Of a DNA stretch of 64,000 nucleotides, positions 1 through 12,525 are shown one piece after another. A program made the position numbers and the translations under genes. Positions within the stretch are counted from its first letter, which is position 1, and each line of letters begins with the position of its first letter. The notes under the pieces were generated by a model. It had not been told where the DNA came from and ran no database searches. It saw only the letters and a list, made by a program, of their open reading frames with translations. The stretch is from NCBI GenBank assembly GCA_007570785.1, contig ML664159.1, forward strand, positions 4,683,987 through 4,747,986, read 5' to 3'. The stretch comes from Antilocapra americana. Lineage: Eukaryota > Chordata > Mammalia > Artiodactyla > Antilocapridae.

Positions 1-669
1 ATAAATGATATATAGGATTTCATCTTTCTACATTCCTGATTAATAATCACATTCTGTTTATTTTTTACACTCACCTCTTTCCCTCAGCCCCCAAGTCCAG
101 CAGCCACTAATCTTTTCTTCATCTCTATAGTTTTTTTATTTCAAGAATGCTGTGTAAACGAAATCAGGCAGTTTGTAAACTTTTGAGGCTGGCTTTTTTC
201 CCCATTCAATATAACCCCCTTGAGGTCTGTTTAGTTTTATGTGGGTTGTCTCGTGCTTATTTTGGCAACATGGATACAACTAGGGTGGCATAATTCAATT
301 AATTTGAAAACTACTTCAATACAAACCAAAGTAAGAGTATCTAAGTTCAAAGTAATTTCATAACAGGGAAATAATTTAGTACATTTTAATGAAGGAAAAA
401 TGTTAATTTCTAGACAGTGTTAGAGCAAGTTTGGACAAAAATGCATTTAGTTCATTTCAGAGGTGGCTGGCAGCATATTTAAAAAAAAAAAAAAACAACC
501 TGAGATCCCTAAGGCTAATTTAAGACATGTTTTAAACATCACATTGTATACCTTAAATAAATATAATTTCAATTTGTCAATCATATCACAAGCTGGGGAG
601 AAAAATAAGGAAATTGAAGCACAAGGAGGTGAAGTTGACTTTTCCAAGGTGACAGAGAAGTCTGTGGTA
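1..669. other. AT-rich intergenic sequence, nothing assigned
   Basis: No gene or clear repeat head. Contains an A-run at 480-495. 1-290 resembles the decayed antisense end of an L1 (CCCAAGTCCAGCAGCCACTA; AACATGGATACAACTAGG) but is too diverged to call. 861-1424 is likewise unassigned. Confidence 0.5.
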
Positions 670-860
670 GTGTTAGCTGCTCAGTCATGTCCAACTCTGC
701 GACCCCATGGACTGTAGCCCATCAGGCTCCTCTGTCCATGGGATTCTCCAGGCAAGTATACTGGAGTGGGTAGCCATTCCCTTCTCCAGGGGATCTTTCC
801 AACCCAGGTCTCCTTCATTGCAGGCAGATTCTTTACCATCTGAGCCACCAGGGAAACCCA
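670..860 (-). mobile_element. Bov-tA SINE
   Basis: Antisense Bov-tA: GCTCAGTCATGTCCAACTCT to GAGCCACCAGGGAAACCC. Confidence 0.9.
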
Positions 861-1986
861 CGTCAGTGGTAGGATTAGGCTAGAAACAGCTTCATCTGTG
901 AGCCAAGTAGGAGTGTCTGACAAGATCTAGCAGGCCTGGGAGTCACAGTTCTTTTGGAGGAAACAATGAATGAGCTTTCTCCTTATCTCTGTTTCTCCTG
1001 TGTCATCTTGCCCTGGTAGATTCTTTTGTACTTTCTTTTTTCTTAAGAGAACTGGGCTCCCATAGCTTGCCTCATCTGGAGAGGGGTTGGGGACTATCCC
1101 TGGTCCCTTCTCTGGTTGGCGACTTTACCTTACATGGGACATTGCTGGTTAGACATTGCCCAGGATTACAACTGCTCGGAACTGTGCCATTACTGCATTA
1201 TTAGGCATTATTTTAGTCCTTTCCAGGTTAGTTGACTGGAATTGAGGAGAACTAAAATTAGCCTGGAGCATCAGTAGTAATAATCCCTTATGTTTTCACA
1301 AGCCTTCCCCACCTATTAAGGTATACTCCTCCACATAGCATCAACTGGTTATTGCTTAAAACCACTAAATTTTGTGTAGTTTATATAACTAGAAAAAAAT
1401 AGATAAAACTATTAATCCTGTCCAATAATAAAAAGACAATCCAACTAAAAATGAGCAAAGGATCTGAATAGATACTTCTCTAGAGAAGATTTACAAAGTC
1501 TAATCAGCACATGAGAAGATTTCCAATATCATCAGGAATCAGAAAACACAAAGCAAAGAAATATGACTTCACACACACCCACCAGGTTGGCTATCATAAA
1601 AAAGACAAGACAATAACAAGTATTGGCAAGGATGTGGAGAATGAAATCCCAAGTGAGAACTGAAAAACATACATCCACAAGAACTTGTATAAGAATATTC
1701 ATAGCAGCTTCATTCATAATCACCAAAAAGTGGAAACAATTCTAGTGTCCATCAAGTGATGAAAAGATAAAAAAAATGTATATTCACACAATGGGCTATT
1801 ATTTGACATTTATAAGGAATGAAATACTGATCAATGCTACAACATAGATGAAACTTGAAAACATTTTATAAAAAGAAAGGAGCTAATCATAATATACCAC
1901 ATGTGTAATTCCTTTTAAATGAAATGTTCCAAATAGGCAAATCTACAGAGAAAAATCTTGGGAAAGATTGAAGGCAAAAGGAGAAG

Positions 1987-2145
1987 AGGGTGACAGAGGA
2001 TAAGATTATCAGATAGCATCATGACTCAATGGACATGAATCTGAGCAAACTCTGGGAGATAATGAAGGACAGGGAAGCCTGGCATGCAACAGTCCATGGG
2101 GTGTCAAAGAGCTGGACATGACTAAGTGACTGAACAATAACAACA
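1987..2145 (+). mobile_element. BovB LINE 3' end
   Basis: Matches the BovB terminal sequence: GACAGGGAAGCCTGGCATGC, then AGTCCATGGGG and GACTAAGTGACTGAACAATAAC. Inserted in old L1. Confidence 0.8.
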
Positions 2146-2303
2146 GAGGCTGAAAACATATTAGTGGCTTCGGAAGGCTGGGTGGATGGGGGACACTAAG
2201 GGGAAATGAAGAGTGAAAGGTAATGGGTATAGCGTTTCCTTCTGGAGTGTGGAAATGTGCTAAAATTAGATGGTGGTGACAGTCGCAAAACTCAATGAAT
2301 ATA

Positions 2304-2381
2304 TTGGGGTGGCCAAAAAGTCTGGGCTTTTCTGAAAAGCCCTGATGTTACAGAAAAACCTAAACTTTTTGGCCAACTCAA
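2304..2381. mobile_element. Palindromic mariner MITE, 78 bp
   Basis: Terminal inverted repeats TTGGGGTGGCCAAAAAGT and, inverted from the right, TTGAGTTGGCCAAAAAGT. Flanked by TA dinucleotides at 2302 and 2382, the mariner/Tc1 target duplication. Confidence 0.85.
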
Positions 2382-2499
2382 TACTGAAATGCATTGAATT
2401 TTACATGTTAAATGGTTGAATTGATGGTATGAGTGGTATCTCAATAAAGAAAATAAAAATGAAAGCCACGGACTGGCAAACATTGTTTACAAAATATAA

Positions 2500-3560
2500 T
2501 CTGATTAAAAAAGTAACAACTCACATATTACAACTAAACATTGGGAACACAAATACCTCTATTAAAAAAGAATAGGGCAAAGATCTGAATAGACAGTTCA
2601 TCAAAGAAGATACATGAATGCTAAATAAACATAAAAAGTTGTTCAATCAACATAATTAGTCATCAGGGAAATGTAAAGTGAAACTAGCCAGAGCTATTAC
2701 TATATATATCCATTAGAATGGCTAAAATCAAAGAAAAAAAATCTGACAATATATAGTGTCCATAATTGTATGGTAATACTGGATCTTTCACACATTTCTG
2801 TGGGGATGCAAAAAGGCACAGCCAGTTTGTGTAGTAGTTTGGCAGTTTCTTAAAAACTTAAGTATATATTTGCCATTCCACTGACCAAGCCTACACTAGA
2901 TATTCACTCAAGAGAAATAAACAATTTATGTTTTTATGAAGACTTATGCATGATTGTCCTTAGCAATTTTATTCATAATAGCTCAAACTGGAAGGAACCC
3001 AAGGTTTCATCAACAAGCGACTACACAAACCATTCTAAATCCCTTCAATGCAAGAAAAGGAATAAACTACCAGTGCATACAATACGGTTGCAGTGCAGAT
3101 GGTTTATGTTACATGAAAGAAGAGAGACCATGATGACTATATATTCTTTGATTCCACTTATATAAAAAATCTAGAGAAACTGTAATGGAGGGAATCAGAC
3201 CAGCGGATGTCTGGGGATAAGTGAAGAGGAAAGGATTAACTGTGCTGGACCAAGAAGGAAATTTTTGGGGTGATGTCTATTTTATGTTTTGATTTGGGTG
3301 GTGGTTACATAATAATATACATTTCTCATGAATTACTGACTTGTACAATGACAAAGTATACATTTTACTGAATGTAAATCATACCTCTATGCTGCTGCTG
3401 CTGCTAAGTCGCTTCAGTCATGTCTGACTCTGTGCGATCCCACAGATGTCTGCCCACCAGGCTCCTCCATCCTTGGGATTCTCCAGGCAAGAATACTGGA
3501 GTGGGTTTCCCTGTCCTTCTCCACATACCTCTATAAAAGTGATTAAATTTTATAGACAAA
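2500..3560 (+). mobile_element. Old L1 ORF2 3' portion
   Basis: A second, strongly diverged L1 ORF2 3' copy in the same orientation as the one before (ATTTGCCATTCCACTGACC; TTTATTCATAATAGCTCAAA). Interrupted by the SINE at 3391. Confidence 0.65.
3391..3523 (-). mobile_element. Bov-A2-type SINE with 11-bp duplication
   Basis: GCTGCTGCTGCTAAGTCGCT head and antisense SINE body. Perfect CATACCTCTAT duplication at 3380-3390 and 3524-3534. Confidence 0.93.
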
Positions 3561-3595
3561 AAAAGAAACGGGTGGGTATTGGAAGTAGGGAATTA

Positions 3596-3917
3596 CTACA
3601 GGATGAAATGTTTGTTTTCCCCTCAAATTCAAGGTTAAAACCTAATCCCCAATGTGATTATTAGAAGGTGGCAGCTTTGGGAGGTGGAATTAGTGCCCTT
3701 AGAAGCCAGAGAGCTCCCTCACCCCTTCTGCCATGTATCATGAAAGAAAAGAAAAAAAAAAAAAAAACTGAAAGCAGGCTCTCGCCAGATACAACCCCAG
3801 CTGGCGCCCAGATCCTTGACTGGTCAGCCTCCAGAACTGTGAGAAATACATTTCTGTCATTTATAACCTACTCAGGCTATGGTACTCTGTTTTAGCAGTC
3901 TGAATGGACTAAAACAG
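3596..3917 (+). mobile_element. ERVL-MaLR LTR fragment
   Basis: Solo-LTR-like sequence: AAACCTAATCCCCAATGTGA, GGAATTAGTGCCCTTAGAAG, CCTCCAGAACTGTGAGAAAT and a GGACTAAAACAG end. No retroviral genes. The family is mammal-wide. The subfamily is uncertain. Confidence 0.7.
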
Positions 3918-4457
3918 GAGTAACAAGGGATTACTGTTGATAACAAACTGAAATCCTCCATGTGAGTCTGTCCTTATGTGAGGCATGTACAGATAGAAGT
4001 TGGGGTTCCTAATTCCCAGAACAGGGATCGAGCTTCTCTACCGTGTGTTCAGTTCTTTTTAGTTTGTATAATATCACCTGATATGAATTCAAAGCACTAT
4101 GAAAATGAGAGAAACATGAAGGAGTTTTAAAACCAAATATGTTGACTTTATGACACAATCTCTGGATGGTGCCCTCAGAGGAGGGGCATGCTGCAGGATG
4201 AGATTGGGTTAAGTGAACCCTGAGGCAGGGATCTTGGGGTTGGAGAAAGCCATTAACATGAGGGTCTGAGACTGCTACCCTGGGGCCCTTGGCTGGCATC
4301 TGAGAACCTAGATTAGGAGAAGGATCCCAAATCCCTTATGAGAATGGCTCACTCTGCCTAAACTGTGCAAATAATGTGGGTCATGCTTTCCTTCTGGAAT
4401 TAAGCCACAGGCCAGGGAGAGGGTATCTCTGTGAGCGCCTCTCAGGAAAGACACTGG

Positions 4458-4633
4458 TGAGACTTTCCTGGGAGTTCAGAGGCAAAGACTCTGCACTCCC
4501 AATGCAGGGAGCCCAGGTTTGATCCCTGGCTAAGGAACTAGATCCCACATGCCACAACTGAGAGTTAGAATGCCACAACGAAGATCAAAGATCCTGTGTG
4601 CTGCAACTAAGACCCAGTGCAGGCAAAAAAAAG

Positions 4634-4674
<41 letters not shown>

Positions 4675-4675
4675 G
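4458..4675 (+). mobile_element. CHR SINE with (GA)n tail
   Basis: tRNA-like head (CTCCCAATGCAGGGAGCCCA, TTTGATCCCTGGCTAAGGAA) ending in poly-A and a GA run at 4641-4670. AGACACTGG duplication at 4449-4457 and 4676-4684. Confidence 0.9.
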
Positions 4676-5829
4676 AGACACTGGGCACTGAGTTTCTCAA
4701 GAGTTCCCCTGGCAGATGGCATTTCTCACATGCTTTAACAACTTGTTGCTGGGGGAAGGAACAACATCCCGTGTGACTCACTGGGAAAGAATTCTTAGGA
4801 GCATGTTCCTGGTCCTCTGGACTTCATCCTCCGCACCTCTTCCCTTTGCTGAGTTGGCTCTGTGTCCTCTAGCTATAATCAGTCATGACCACAAGTACAA
4901 CCATATGCTGAGTTGTGTGAATCCTTCTACAGAATCGCTGAACCTGGGGGTGATCCTGGAGGCCCCAACATAAGAGGTGATCCCGGGAGACACAAAGGGC
5001 AGAGATGATGGCCTTAAAGGCATATACTGTCAAACAAGTTACCTAAGTGAGCAAATTGGGCAAAACTCTTCTGGGGAACTTGGAACAAGTGTAGCACAAG
5101 CACGTATGTGGCAAGGGGGATGTGATATTTATCCACCAACTTCTGAATTGGTATTAAATGTCTGGAACTTCCAGCCTACCCTGTGCTTGGGCCCAGTGGG
5201 TGCTGGGGGTCCACAGCCAGCCCTGAAGGCAAGAGCTGCAGCTGGAAGCTGGGCTTCCATGTGCAGAAATACTATGTGCCTGCAGAAGATAAGGTGGGCC
5301 GCTTCCGCCACAGCCCCTGAAAGGCATTAAATGAAACATGAAGTAGGACTATTGCTCAGTGTTTTCCAAGCTGCTCATCACCTTCCCTATGAACACAGGG
5401 AGGATGGATTACTGGTGCCCCATTTCCACCAGGGAGCCCCTGCCTCCCAGGAGAGGCCGCCCCAGGGCACCACGGGCATAGGGAGAGGTTGTCTTATCTA
5501 CTGAAGACAGAGATGTGGTCCTTCTTCCCTCTCTGCCCTCAAGTCCTGGGCATAGGAAGCCCTGCTTTGGTTTACTGTTTTATATTTCACCTCTTTACCC
5601 AGTCTGATGAATAGGTCAGCAAGAGGCCTCCCCACCCACAGAAGGGGCAGCTCCTCCATCAAGCTACACACTGACTGATTCTTTCTGTGTCTGGGTATTG
5701 TGTGTATCCACTGGGGCTGATCCGCCCTGCTTGCTCTTGGTGGAGTTCCCACACTCCCCAGAACTCTCTGGCTTACTTAACAATTTTCTCATTCTGTCTT
5801 CTTTTACTTAGATGGCTAGAAATTCATCA
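4676..5829. other. Intergenic sequence, no gene supported
   Basis: The 117-codon frame at 4977-5330 has no recognised domain, no flanking splice or promoter evidence, and overlaps frames on the other strand. I do not call it. Confidence 0.5.
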
Positions 5830-5970
5830 TCCAATAACATGGGGATATTAAGAGTACCTACCTCAGACAGTTGCTATGAGGATTATGTCAGATATCACAA
5901 GTAAAGTGCTTCAAACAGTGCCCTGTACACAGGAAGCACACAATAGAATTAACTACCATTATTACGTATT
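5830..5970 (+). repeat. MIR SINE, 3' half
   Basis: GAGTACCTACCTCAGACAGT, GCTATGAGGATTATGTCAG and CAGTGCCCTGTACACAGGAA match the MIR 3' half. Confidence 0.75.
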
Positions 5971-5978
5971 TAGAATCA

Positions 5979-6190
5979 GGGGCTTCCAGGTGGTAAAGAA
6001 CCCACCTGCCAGTGCAGGAGACCTAAGAGTTGCTGGTTTGATCCCTGGGCCAGGAAGATCCTCTGGAAGAGGGCATGGCAACCCACTGCAGTATTCTTGC
6101 CTGGTGAATCCCACGGACAGAGGAGCCTGGTGGGCTCTAATCCAGAGGGCTGCAAACAGTCGGAAACAACTGAAGTGACTGAGCACACAC
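5979..6190 (+). mobile_element. Bov-tA SINE
   Basis: GGGGCTTCCAGGTGGTAAAG through GGTTTGATCCCTGGGCCAGG to GAAGTGACTGAGC. The tRNA-derived A- and B-box regions are recognisable. Confidence 0.9.
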
Positions 6191-7435
6191 ATCTATAACT
6201 GGCAGATGAGTAGTTATTGGAAGAAATAGAAAGCCTAGATTGCTTCAACCTGCTGATTGCGATGCATCAGCGGACTAGAATGATGATGGATTCTTCAGGA
6301 ACTCTCAGCCAATTTTCAATTTCAGCTTTTGCAAAACTGTCAGAAGTTCTAGGTAAAACACTATTCCTCTCAAACGGCAATGAGTGTTTTACATGTTCAG
6401 CTCCTAAAATCAAGGTTGCTAGGCAGACAGTGAAATTCCTGCTCAAGGAATTGAAGGTAATACAGTGGGAACTCTCCTAAGTTCACTGTCACCCTCTACT
6501 ATCCACACAGTTTAATCTTTCCTTAAAAAAAAAAAGCCCAACATTTACAGAACTGATTTGAAAACTCTTTCCATAACCATTTGTGGGAAGAACTGAGAGG
6601 CCACGGCCAGAAAAGTTAGAATGCTCAAATGAGAAACACAGAAGCCACAGGGCCTCATGAGCAGAATGAGACAGACAGCCCTGTGGTCACATGTGATGAA
6701 CAGCGAATGCTTAGCAAGCACCGTGGAAGGAAGAGGACGAGTCTGAGAGCTCCTTCATGAAGAATGCACTTCTGGTGACCACGGAACAAGTCTAAGCAAG
6801 ACCCCAGACGGCCTGGCAACTGAACAAAGGCCCAAACAGGACGAAGCCAGCAGGTGACATGTGGCAGGACAGGACGTCCCCCATGTGGAGGGACCTGGCA
6901 GCCAGACCTGGCTAAGGTCTGTCATCCTGAGGGACTAACTACGGATGTCAGAACTCAGTGTGCATCATCTGTTGTCAGCTTTATTAACTGTGATTGTGTT
7001 TACTGAATACTGAGCTTATACCAGAATGAGGAGCTGGGCTAAGTCAAAGACGGTTTGTGGTTTTTAAGACTCTCAGAACCTTTTGTGAGATATCCTAATT
7101 TGTGTATGCTACCATTTTTCTGCTGGGACTCTCCTGATAAAATATCTATTTAAAAATAACAAGTACATTTAAAGAATTTTGATAACAAATATGCCTGACT
7201 GATGATGATTAACACAGCTCTAATCTCTGAAGTTAACTTTTTTATTTCTCTTGGATTTGAAAATTGCCTGGTTTACTGAAGTAAACAATGATGAATATTA
7301 ATGAAGAATGATAAGAAATACTAAAGAACAACAATAATTAATATTAAAATGCCACAGGCTAGATAAGATTTTTCTTTCCCTTTAATGCAAAAAGTAACCA
7401 GTTCAAGGATTTCCCAGTTCTTAAGATCAGTCTTC
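6191..7435. other. Intergenic, nothing recognised
   Basis: 6580-6960 is somewhat richer in GC and CA/GA (CACAGAAGCCACAGGGCCTC) and may be an old repeat. No coding signal. 8883-9516 is similarly unassigned. Confidence 0.45.
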
Positions 7436-8882
7436 AGTTTAGTTGGTCAGTTCAGTCGCTCAGTCATGTCTGACCCTTTTCGACCCCATGGACTGTAGGG
7501 CTTCCCTGTCCATAACCAACTCCCGACGTTTGTTCAAACTCACCATCGAGTCGGTGATGCCATCCAACCATCTTATCCTCTGTTGTCACCTTCTCCTCCT
7601 ATTTTCAATCTTTCCCAACATCAGGGTGTTTTCCAATGAGTCAGTTCTTCACATCAGGTGGTCAAAATATTGGAGCTTCAGCATCAGCATCAGTCCTTCC
7701 AATGAATATCCAGGACTGATTTCCTTTAGGATTGATTGGTTTGATCTCCTTGCAGTCCAAGGGACTCTCAAGAGTCTTCTCTAACACCACAGTTCAAAAG
7801 CATCAATTCTTTATGGTCCGACTCTCACCTCCATACATGACCACTGGAAAAACCATAGCTTTGACTAGATGGACCTTTGTTGGCAAAGTAATGTCTCTGC
7901 TTTCTAATATGCTGTCTAGGTTGGTCATAGCTTTTCTCCCAAGGAGCAAGTGTCTTTTATTTTCATGGCTGCAGCTGCCATCTGCAGTGATTTTGGATCC
8001 CAAGAAAATAAAGTCTGTCACTGTTTCCATTGTTTCCCCATCTGTCATGAAATGATGAGACCGGATGCCATGATCTTAGTTTTCTGAATGTTGAGTTTTA
8101 AGCTAGTTTTTTTCACTCTTCTCTTTCACCTTCATCAAGAGGCTCTTTCATTCCTCTTATCTTTCTGCCATAAGGGTGGTGTTATCTGTGTATCTGTGAT
8201 TATTGATACTTCCCCTGGCAATCTTGATTCTAGCTTGTGCTTCATCCAGTCTGGCATTTCGCATAATGTACTGTGCATATAAGTTAAATAAGCAGGGTGA
8301 CAATATACTGCCTTGACAATCTGCCAGACAGATTGGAACCAGTCTGTTTGTCCATGTCCAGTTCTAAGTGTTGCTTCTTGACCTGCATACAGGTTTCTCA
8401 GGAGGCAGGTAAGGTGGTCTGGTATTCCCATCTCTTGAAGAATTTTCCACTGTTTATTGTGATCCACACAGTCAAAGGTTTTGGCATAGTCAATAAAGCA
8501 GAAATAGATGTTTTTCTGGAACTCTCTTGCTTTTTTGATGATCCAGCGGATGTTGGCCATTTGATCTCTTGTTCCTCTGCTGCTGCTGCTGCTGCTGCTA
8601 AGTCGCTTCAGTCGTGTCAGACTCTGTATGATCCCATAGATGGCAGCCCACAGGCTCCTCTGTACCTGAGATTCTCCAAGCAAGAATACTGGAGTGGGTT
8701 GCCACTGCCTTTTCTAAATACAGCTTGAACATCTGGAAGTTCTTGGTTCATGAACTGTTGAAGCCTAGGTTGGAGAATTTTGGGCATTACTTAGCTAGCG
8801 TGTGATATGAGTGCAACTCTGTGGTAGTCTGAACATTCTTTGGCATTATCTTTCTTTGAGATTGGAATGAAAACTGATCTTG
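7436..8882 (-). mobile_element. BovB LINE, 3' part with RT remnants
   Basis: Minus-strand reverse-transcriptase remnants (FIDYAKTFDCVDHNKQWKIL and SRDITLPTKVHLVKAMVFPV), with stops and frameshifts. Ends at the BovB 3' terminus TCAGTTCAGTCGCTCAG near 7448. Dead copy. Confidence 0.92.
8577..8716 (-). mobile_element. Bov-A2-type SINE nested in BovB
   Basis: Starts with a (CTG)n run and AAGTCGCTTCAGTCGTGTC and interrupts the BovB at CCTCTGC/CTTTTCTAAA. Confidence 0.88.
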
Positions 8883-9516
8883 CCTACTTAAAAAATGCAT
8901 AAATGCTTTAGGAATTAATTTAAAGATGGATTTTATGAAGGTAGTGTTAGGAGAGAGACTACAAGAGTTAAGAGATTTTCATTACATGTTTGGAGACTGC
9001 CCATTGACCTGGGCTGGAGAGGGGTCTGTAGAAGTGCAGGTAAAAACCCTGCCTCTAGTTCTCTGATCCCACACAGGACATTTCACCAAGGACAAAAACG
9101 CCAAATTGTTAATGTTTACATACCCCAAAAAGCCACACGATCAAGGTTTAGCTCTCACTGCTCATTAATTTTGTTCTTACTTTGGCTGATTTTAGGTATC
9201 AGCTCACACCTATCATACATTTTAAATCAGAACATGCCGATTTTAGCCCTTCAAAAAGTTCCCTTTTATTAAGCATATTAGTCTTAGGCTTTTCAAAAAT
9301 GACTTGTTCCTTGGAAACTCTTGCATAGTTTATCTAATGAACACATGGGGTGGATTTTTAAAGAGAGCTATTGTCCTAAAATAGATGAACTAAGAGGATT
9401 GTACCAGAATCTATTCCTTAAAGTAGTACAAGGGTGACATCCACTGGCCAAATAGCTTTAGTGACAAGTGACAACGAAAGAGAACATGCCCAAACAGATG
9501 CTCTATATAGGTGAAT

Positions 9517-9714
9517 GTTGTTCAGTTGCTAAGTCATGTCAACTCTTCTGCGAGACTGTGGACTGTAGCCCATCAGTCTCCTCTGTACTTGGGATTTTTC
9601 AGGCAAGAATACTGGAGTGGGTAGCCATTTCCTTCTCCAGAAGATCTTCCCTACCCAGGGATTGAACCTGTGTCTCCTGCATTGGTAGGCAGTTTCTTTA
9701 CTACTGAGCCAGAG
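9517..9714 (-). mobile_element. Bov-tA SINE
   Basis: Antisense SINE body between AGGTGAAT duplications at 9509-9516 and 9715-9722. Confidence 0.88.
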
Positions 9715-9739
9715 AGGTGAATACATCTATCCAAAAGCA

Positions 9740-10260
9740 AATGTATTCAAATTTAAAAAATCATATTCACTATTGTATATACTTCTTAACATTATTTTTA
9801 CAAATCTATGCTGCATATGCCAATCCACACTGGCAAAAATTCAAAAGCTTGACAATATATTCTCTTGGTCAGGCTCTGGGAAAACAGGTATTTTCATGAC
9901 ACAAAATGTTAGAAACCCTTTGAAGAGAAATTGGGTGACATCCAGCAGAACCATGCATGCATTTATCTGTTGATCCAGCATTCCCACTTCAGACTGAGAC
10001 GCTTCTGACAATATAAAATACATATGCATGAAATTATTTATTGTGACAGGATTTATAACTGCAAAATATTGAATACTTAATAAATGCCCCAATATAGGAG
10101 AGCAGCTGAGTAAATGACGGTACATACATACGACACAGTGCTATGCAAGGAAAAGAAAGAAAAGAAAGAGTAAGATTTATACGAACTGATATGGAGAGTT
10201 TTTCAGGATAGATCGTTAGGCAGAGAGAAACCATGCAATGACCGACACAGGTAACAATAC
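9740..10260 (+). mobile_element. Very old L1 3' portion
   Basis: Diverged ORF2-end pattern: GACGGTACATACATACGACA, GTGCTATGCAAGGAAAAG and ACTGATATGGAGAG. Weak but consistent over 500 bp. Confidence 0.5.
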
Positions 10261-10439
10261 TGTTGTTTTTTTTAACCTAAGCCAGGAGATAATTAAAAAT
10301 TTTATTGTACTATAAATGTGTGGTGAATCAGGCATGGTAGAGATGGATGAGAAAGGCATTTCAAGTCAGATATGATACCTGTGATACTTGTCTTTGTCTT
10401 TCACGGGCCAGCCCCCTGATATACACACTGATACAATCT

Positions 10440-10535
10440 ATCAGAGGCAGTCATTTCTACAGATAGATACAGACGTACATATATCTATATGTACAGGTAG
10501 AGATATATACACACATACGTATGTAGGTAGATAGA
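10440..10535. repeat. AT/GATA-rich simple repeat
   Basis: Interrupted ATAGATA/TACATATA repeats. A similar ACATATA-type tract lies at 11296-11340. Confidence 0.75.
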
Positions 10536-11604
10536 TATTGGAAACAGATCATTAAAATGTGTGGGTTTATCCAGTAAGATTGCGTACTTCAAGATTTTAC
10601 ACTGATCTGTTTGACATGGGTGTGTACCAACTTAAATTTCAAGATTAGAGTAGGGAAGAATTACTGCTTCCCAGGTTGTAAAAGCTGCCGTTGCTTCTGT
10701 AGAGATATGCTCATATTTCTCTTTCTATCGTTGTTCTTCCAGCAAGCTGGTCACTGCAATTTAATTTAATCTAATTTTGTCTCATCCTTTTCTCGTTCCT
10801 TGTCTCACTTTGAATGGCAGAGGCAGTTTTATTGCATGGTTTTGCAATAGTACTCATTTTATAGTATTCTATTTTTTTCTTCTATTAAAGTTGCAGTTTT
10901 CTTAACATTTTTCCTTAAACAAAGAAAAATAACAACCAACCACATGTACTGCAGGAACTGGGAGCTGGAGTACCTGGGCACTTGCAGGAAACTCTGGATG
11001 GAGCACAGGAGGACTGGAGGGGGAAACCCTTCCCATCTGAGATGTCTCTCCTTCGCCATCTACTGACGAAACTTAACCGGGCCACTTGGCAAAGGAAGCA
11101 TATTTAAATTATCACAGAAGAGGGGAAAATGATGAGCTGGAGGTCAGACAGTAAAGCTAAGGGCATAAGGAGTGTCCACACACACATCCTATGGCTGGTC
11201 CTTAAGAGCTTAATTCTTTCTTAATATAATTGCTCATCCTTTGTCTTTCTCAACATGTAATTTGTAAGTATGTGAACATATTTCATTGTTTATATTCATA
11301 TATACACACATATATGTATATGTGCATACATATATATATTTAACCAAGAGAGGGGGAGTTCCTTTATATTTTTCCAATTAAAAGATGCAATCTTACTTAT
11401 TCTTTCACCCATTATTAAGGAGGAAAAATACGATGAATTTATTTTTGCAATTAGACAGTAAAGCAGACTTCCACAACTATAGCAGACAAACAGGCAGATA
11501 AATATATAGGCATATGGATGAATGAATATAGACACATAAAGAGAAAAACAGAAATAAGTTGAAAGAAGAATGCATACACAGATAACACATAGTAAAAGAG
11601 AGAT
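10536..11604. other. Intergenic, nothing recognised
   Basis: AT-rich, with a TA/CA simple tract at 11296-11340. Open frames are short and low complexity. The stretches 11795-12370, 12526-13687 and 13805-14478 also show no gene. Confidence 0.5.
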
Positions 11605-11794
11605 GTGTGTGCTTAGTCGCTCAGTATGTCCAACTCTGCAACCTTCTGAACTATAGTCTACCAGGTTACTCTGTTCATGGGATTTTTCAGGCAAGAATAC
11701 TGGAGTGGGTTGCCATTTCCTTCTCTAGGGGATCTTCCCAACCCAGGGATTTAATTTGCATTTCCTGTGTCTCCTGCATTGCAGGTAGATTCTA
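11605..11794 (-). mobile_element. Bov-tA SINE
   Basis: GTGCTTAGTCGCTCAGTATG to CCTGCATTGCAGGTAGATTC, antisense. Confidence 0.88.
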
Positions 11795-12370
11795 AGTTTA
11801 TTAAAAATTTGAAGACTGCAGGGCATAAATTCAATCATTGGTGTTAGAAATTTGGGGCAACTGTGGATGACATCTCATAAGGCATTGTACGTATCTATGT
11901 TACCCACAAACCAGCCTTTTCTCTTCTTCATCCTGACAAATTCACCAGTTTAGCATCTTTGGGGCAGGTCCGTCCCTTCAATTGCTTTTCAAAACAGATA
12001 GTAACGTGTCAGTCTGGGGTCAGTGTATGAATGAACACGTATTTACTCCTACACTTTACACTCATGTACTTAACAGTCCTAAGCATCATGCTGGGATCTG
12101 AGAGTCAGAGGCTCTGAGCTCTAAGGTGTAAGAACGTCCCCCTTCCCATTTTTCACTCTTCCCACTGGGGAACCTCGTGTGCTTCTGTACTGGCACACTC
12201 AGATTTACTTTCTAAGGCAGCTTTTCCAAGAGTCTGGTTTTGGTGTTGTCTTACTTGTTTGTTTTTATCTTTTCCTCATTTCTAAAGTCTATACTATGTA
12301 TCTTTTTAGTTTTGTTTGGTCATATTGCTTCATATATTTTTTATACTTTCACAGATTTTTGCATTAAAAA

Positions 12371-12480
12371 CTTTTATTTTTTTGGGCTGTGCCACAAGGC
12401 ATGTGGGATCTTGATTTCCCAACCAAGGATTGAACCTGTGCCCCTTGCAGTGGAAGCTCAGAGTTTTAATCACTGGTTAA
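12371..12480 (-). mobile_element. CHR SINE, truncated
   Basis: GGGCTGTGCCACAAGGCATG to AATCACTGG, antisense. The tRNA head end is missing where it meets a BovB scrap. Confidence 0.85.
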
Positions 12481-12481
12481 A

Positions 12482-12525
12482 GGTTGGTCATAACTTTCCT
12501 TCCAAGGAGTAAGCGTCTTTTAATT
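12482..12525 (-). mobile_element. 44-bp BovB scrap
   Basis: GGTTGGTCATAACTTTCCTT and GGAGTAAGCGTCTTTTAATT match an internal BovB stretch (compare 7918-7960). It abuts the CHR SINE directly. Confidence 0.75.

Larger units (their letters stand above)
1425..2475 (+). mobile_element. Old L1 3' portion with nested insertions
   Basis: Degenerate ORF2 C-terminal sequence (GGATGTGGAGAATG; TTCATAGCAGCTTCATTCAT) and L1 3' tail (TATCTCAATAAAG). Interrupted by a BovB 3' end and a mariner MITE, so it is older than both. Confidence 0.7.

Noticed and set aside
4458..4640. tRNA-like A/B boxes in this and the other SINEs
   Set aside because: These belong to tRNA-derived SINEs. No free-standing tRNA gene with a full cloverleaf was seen.
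4977..5330. 117-codon ORF
   Set aside because: No recognised domain, no conserved motif, no gene context, and overlapping frames on the other strand.
8135..8683. 182-codon minus-strand ORF with RT-like motif
   Set aside because: Decayed BovB reverse transcriptase joined to a nested SINE. The serine run is the SINE's (CTG)n.
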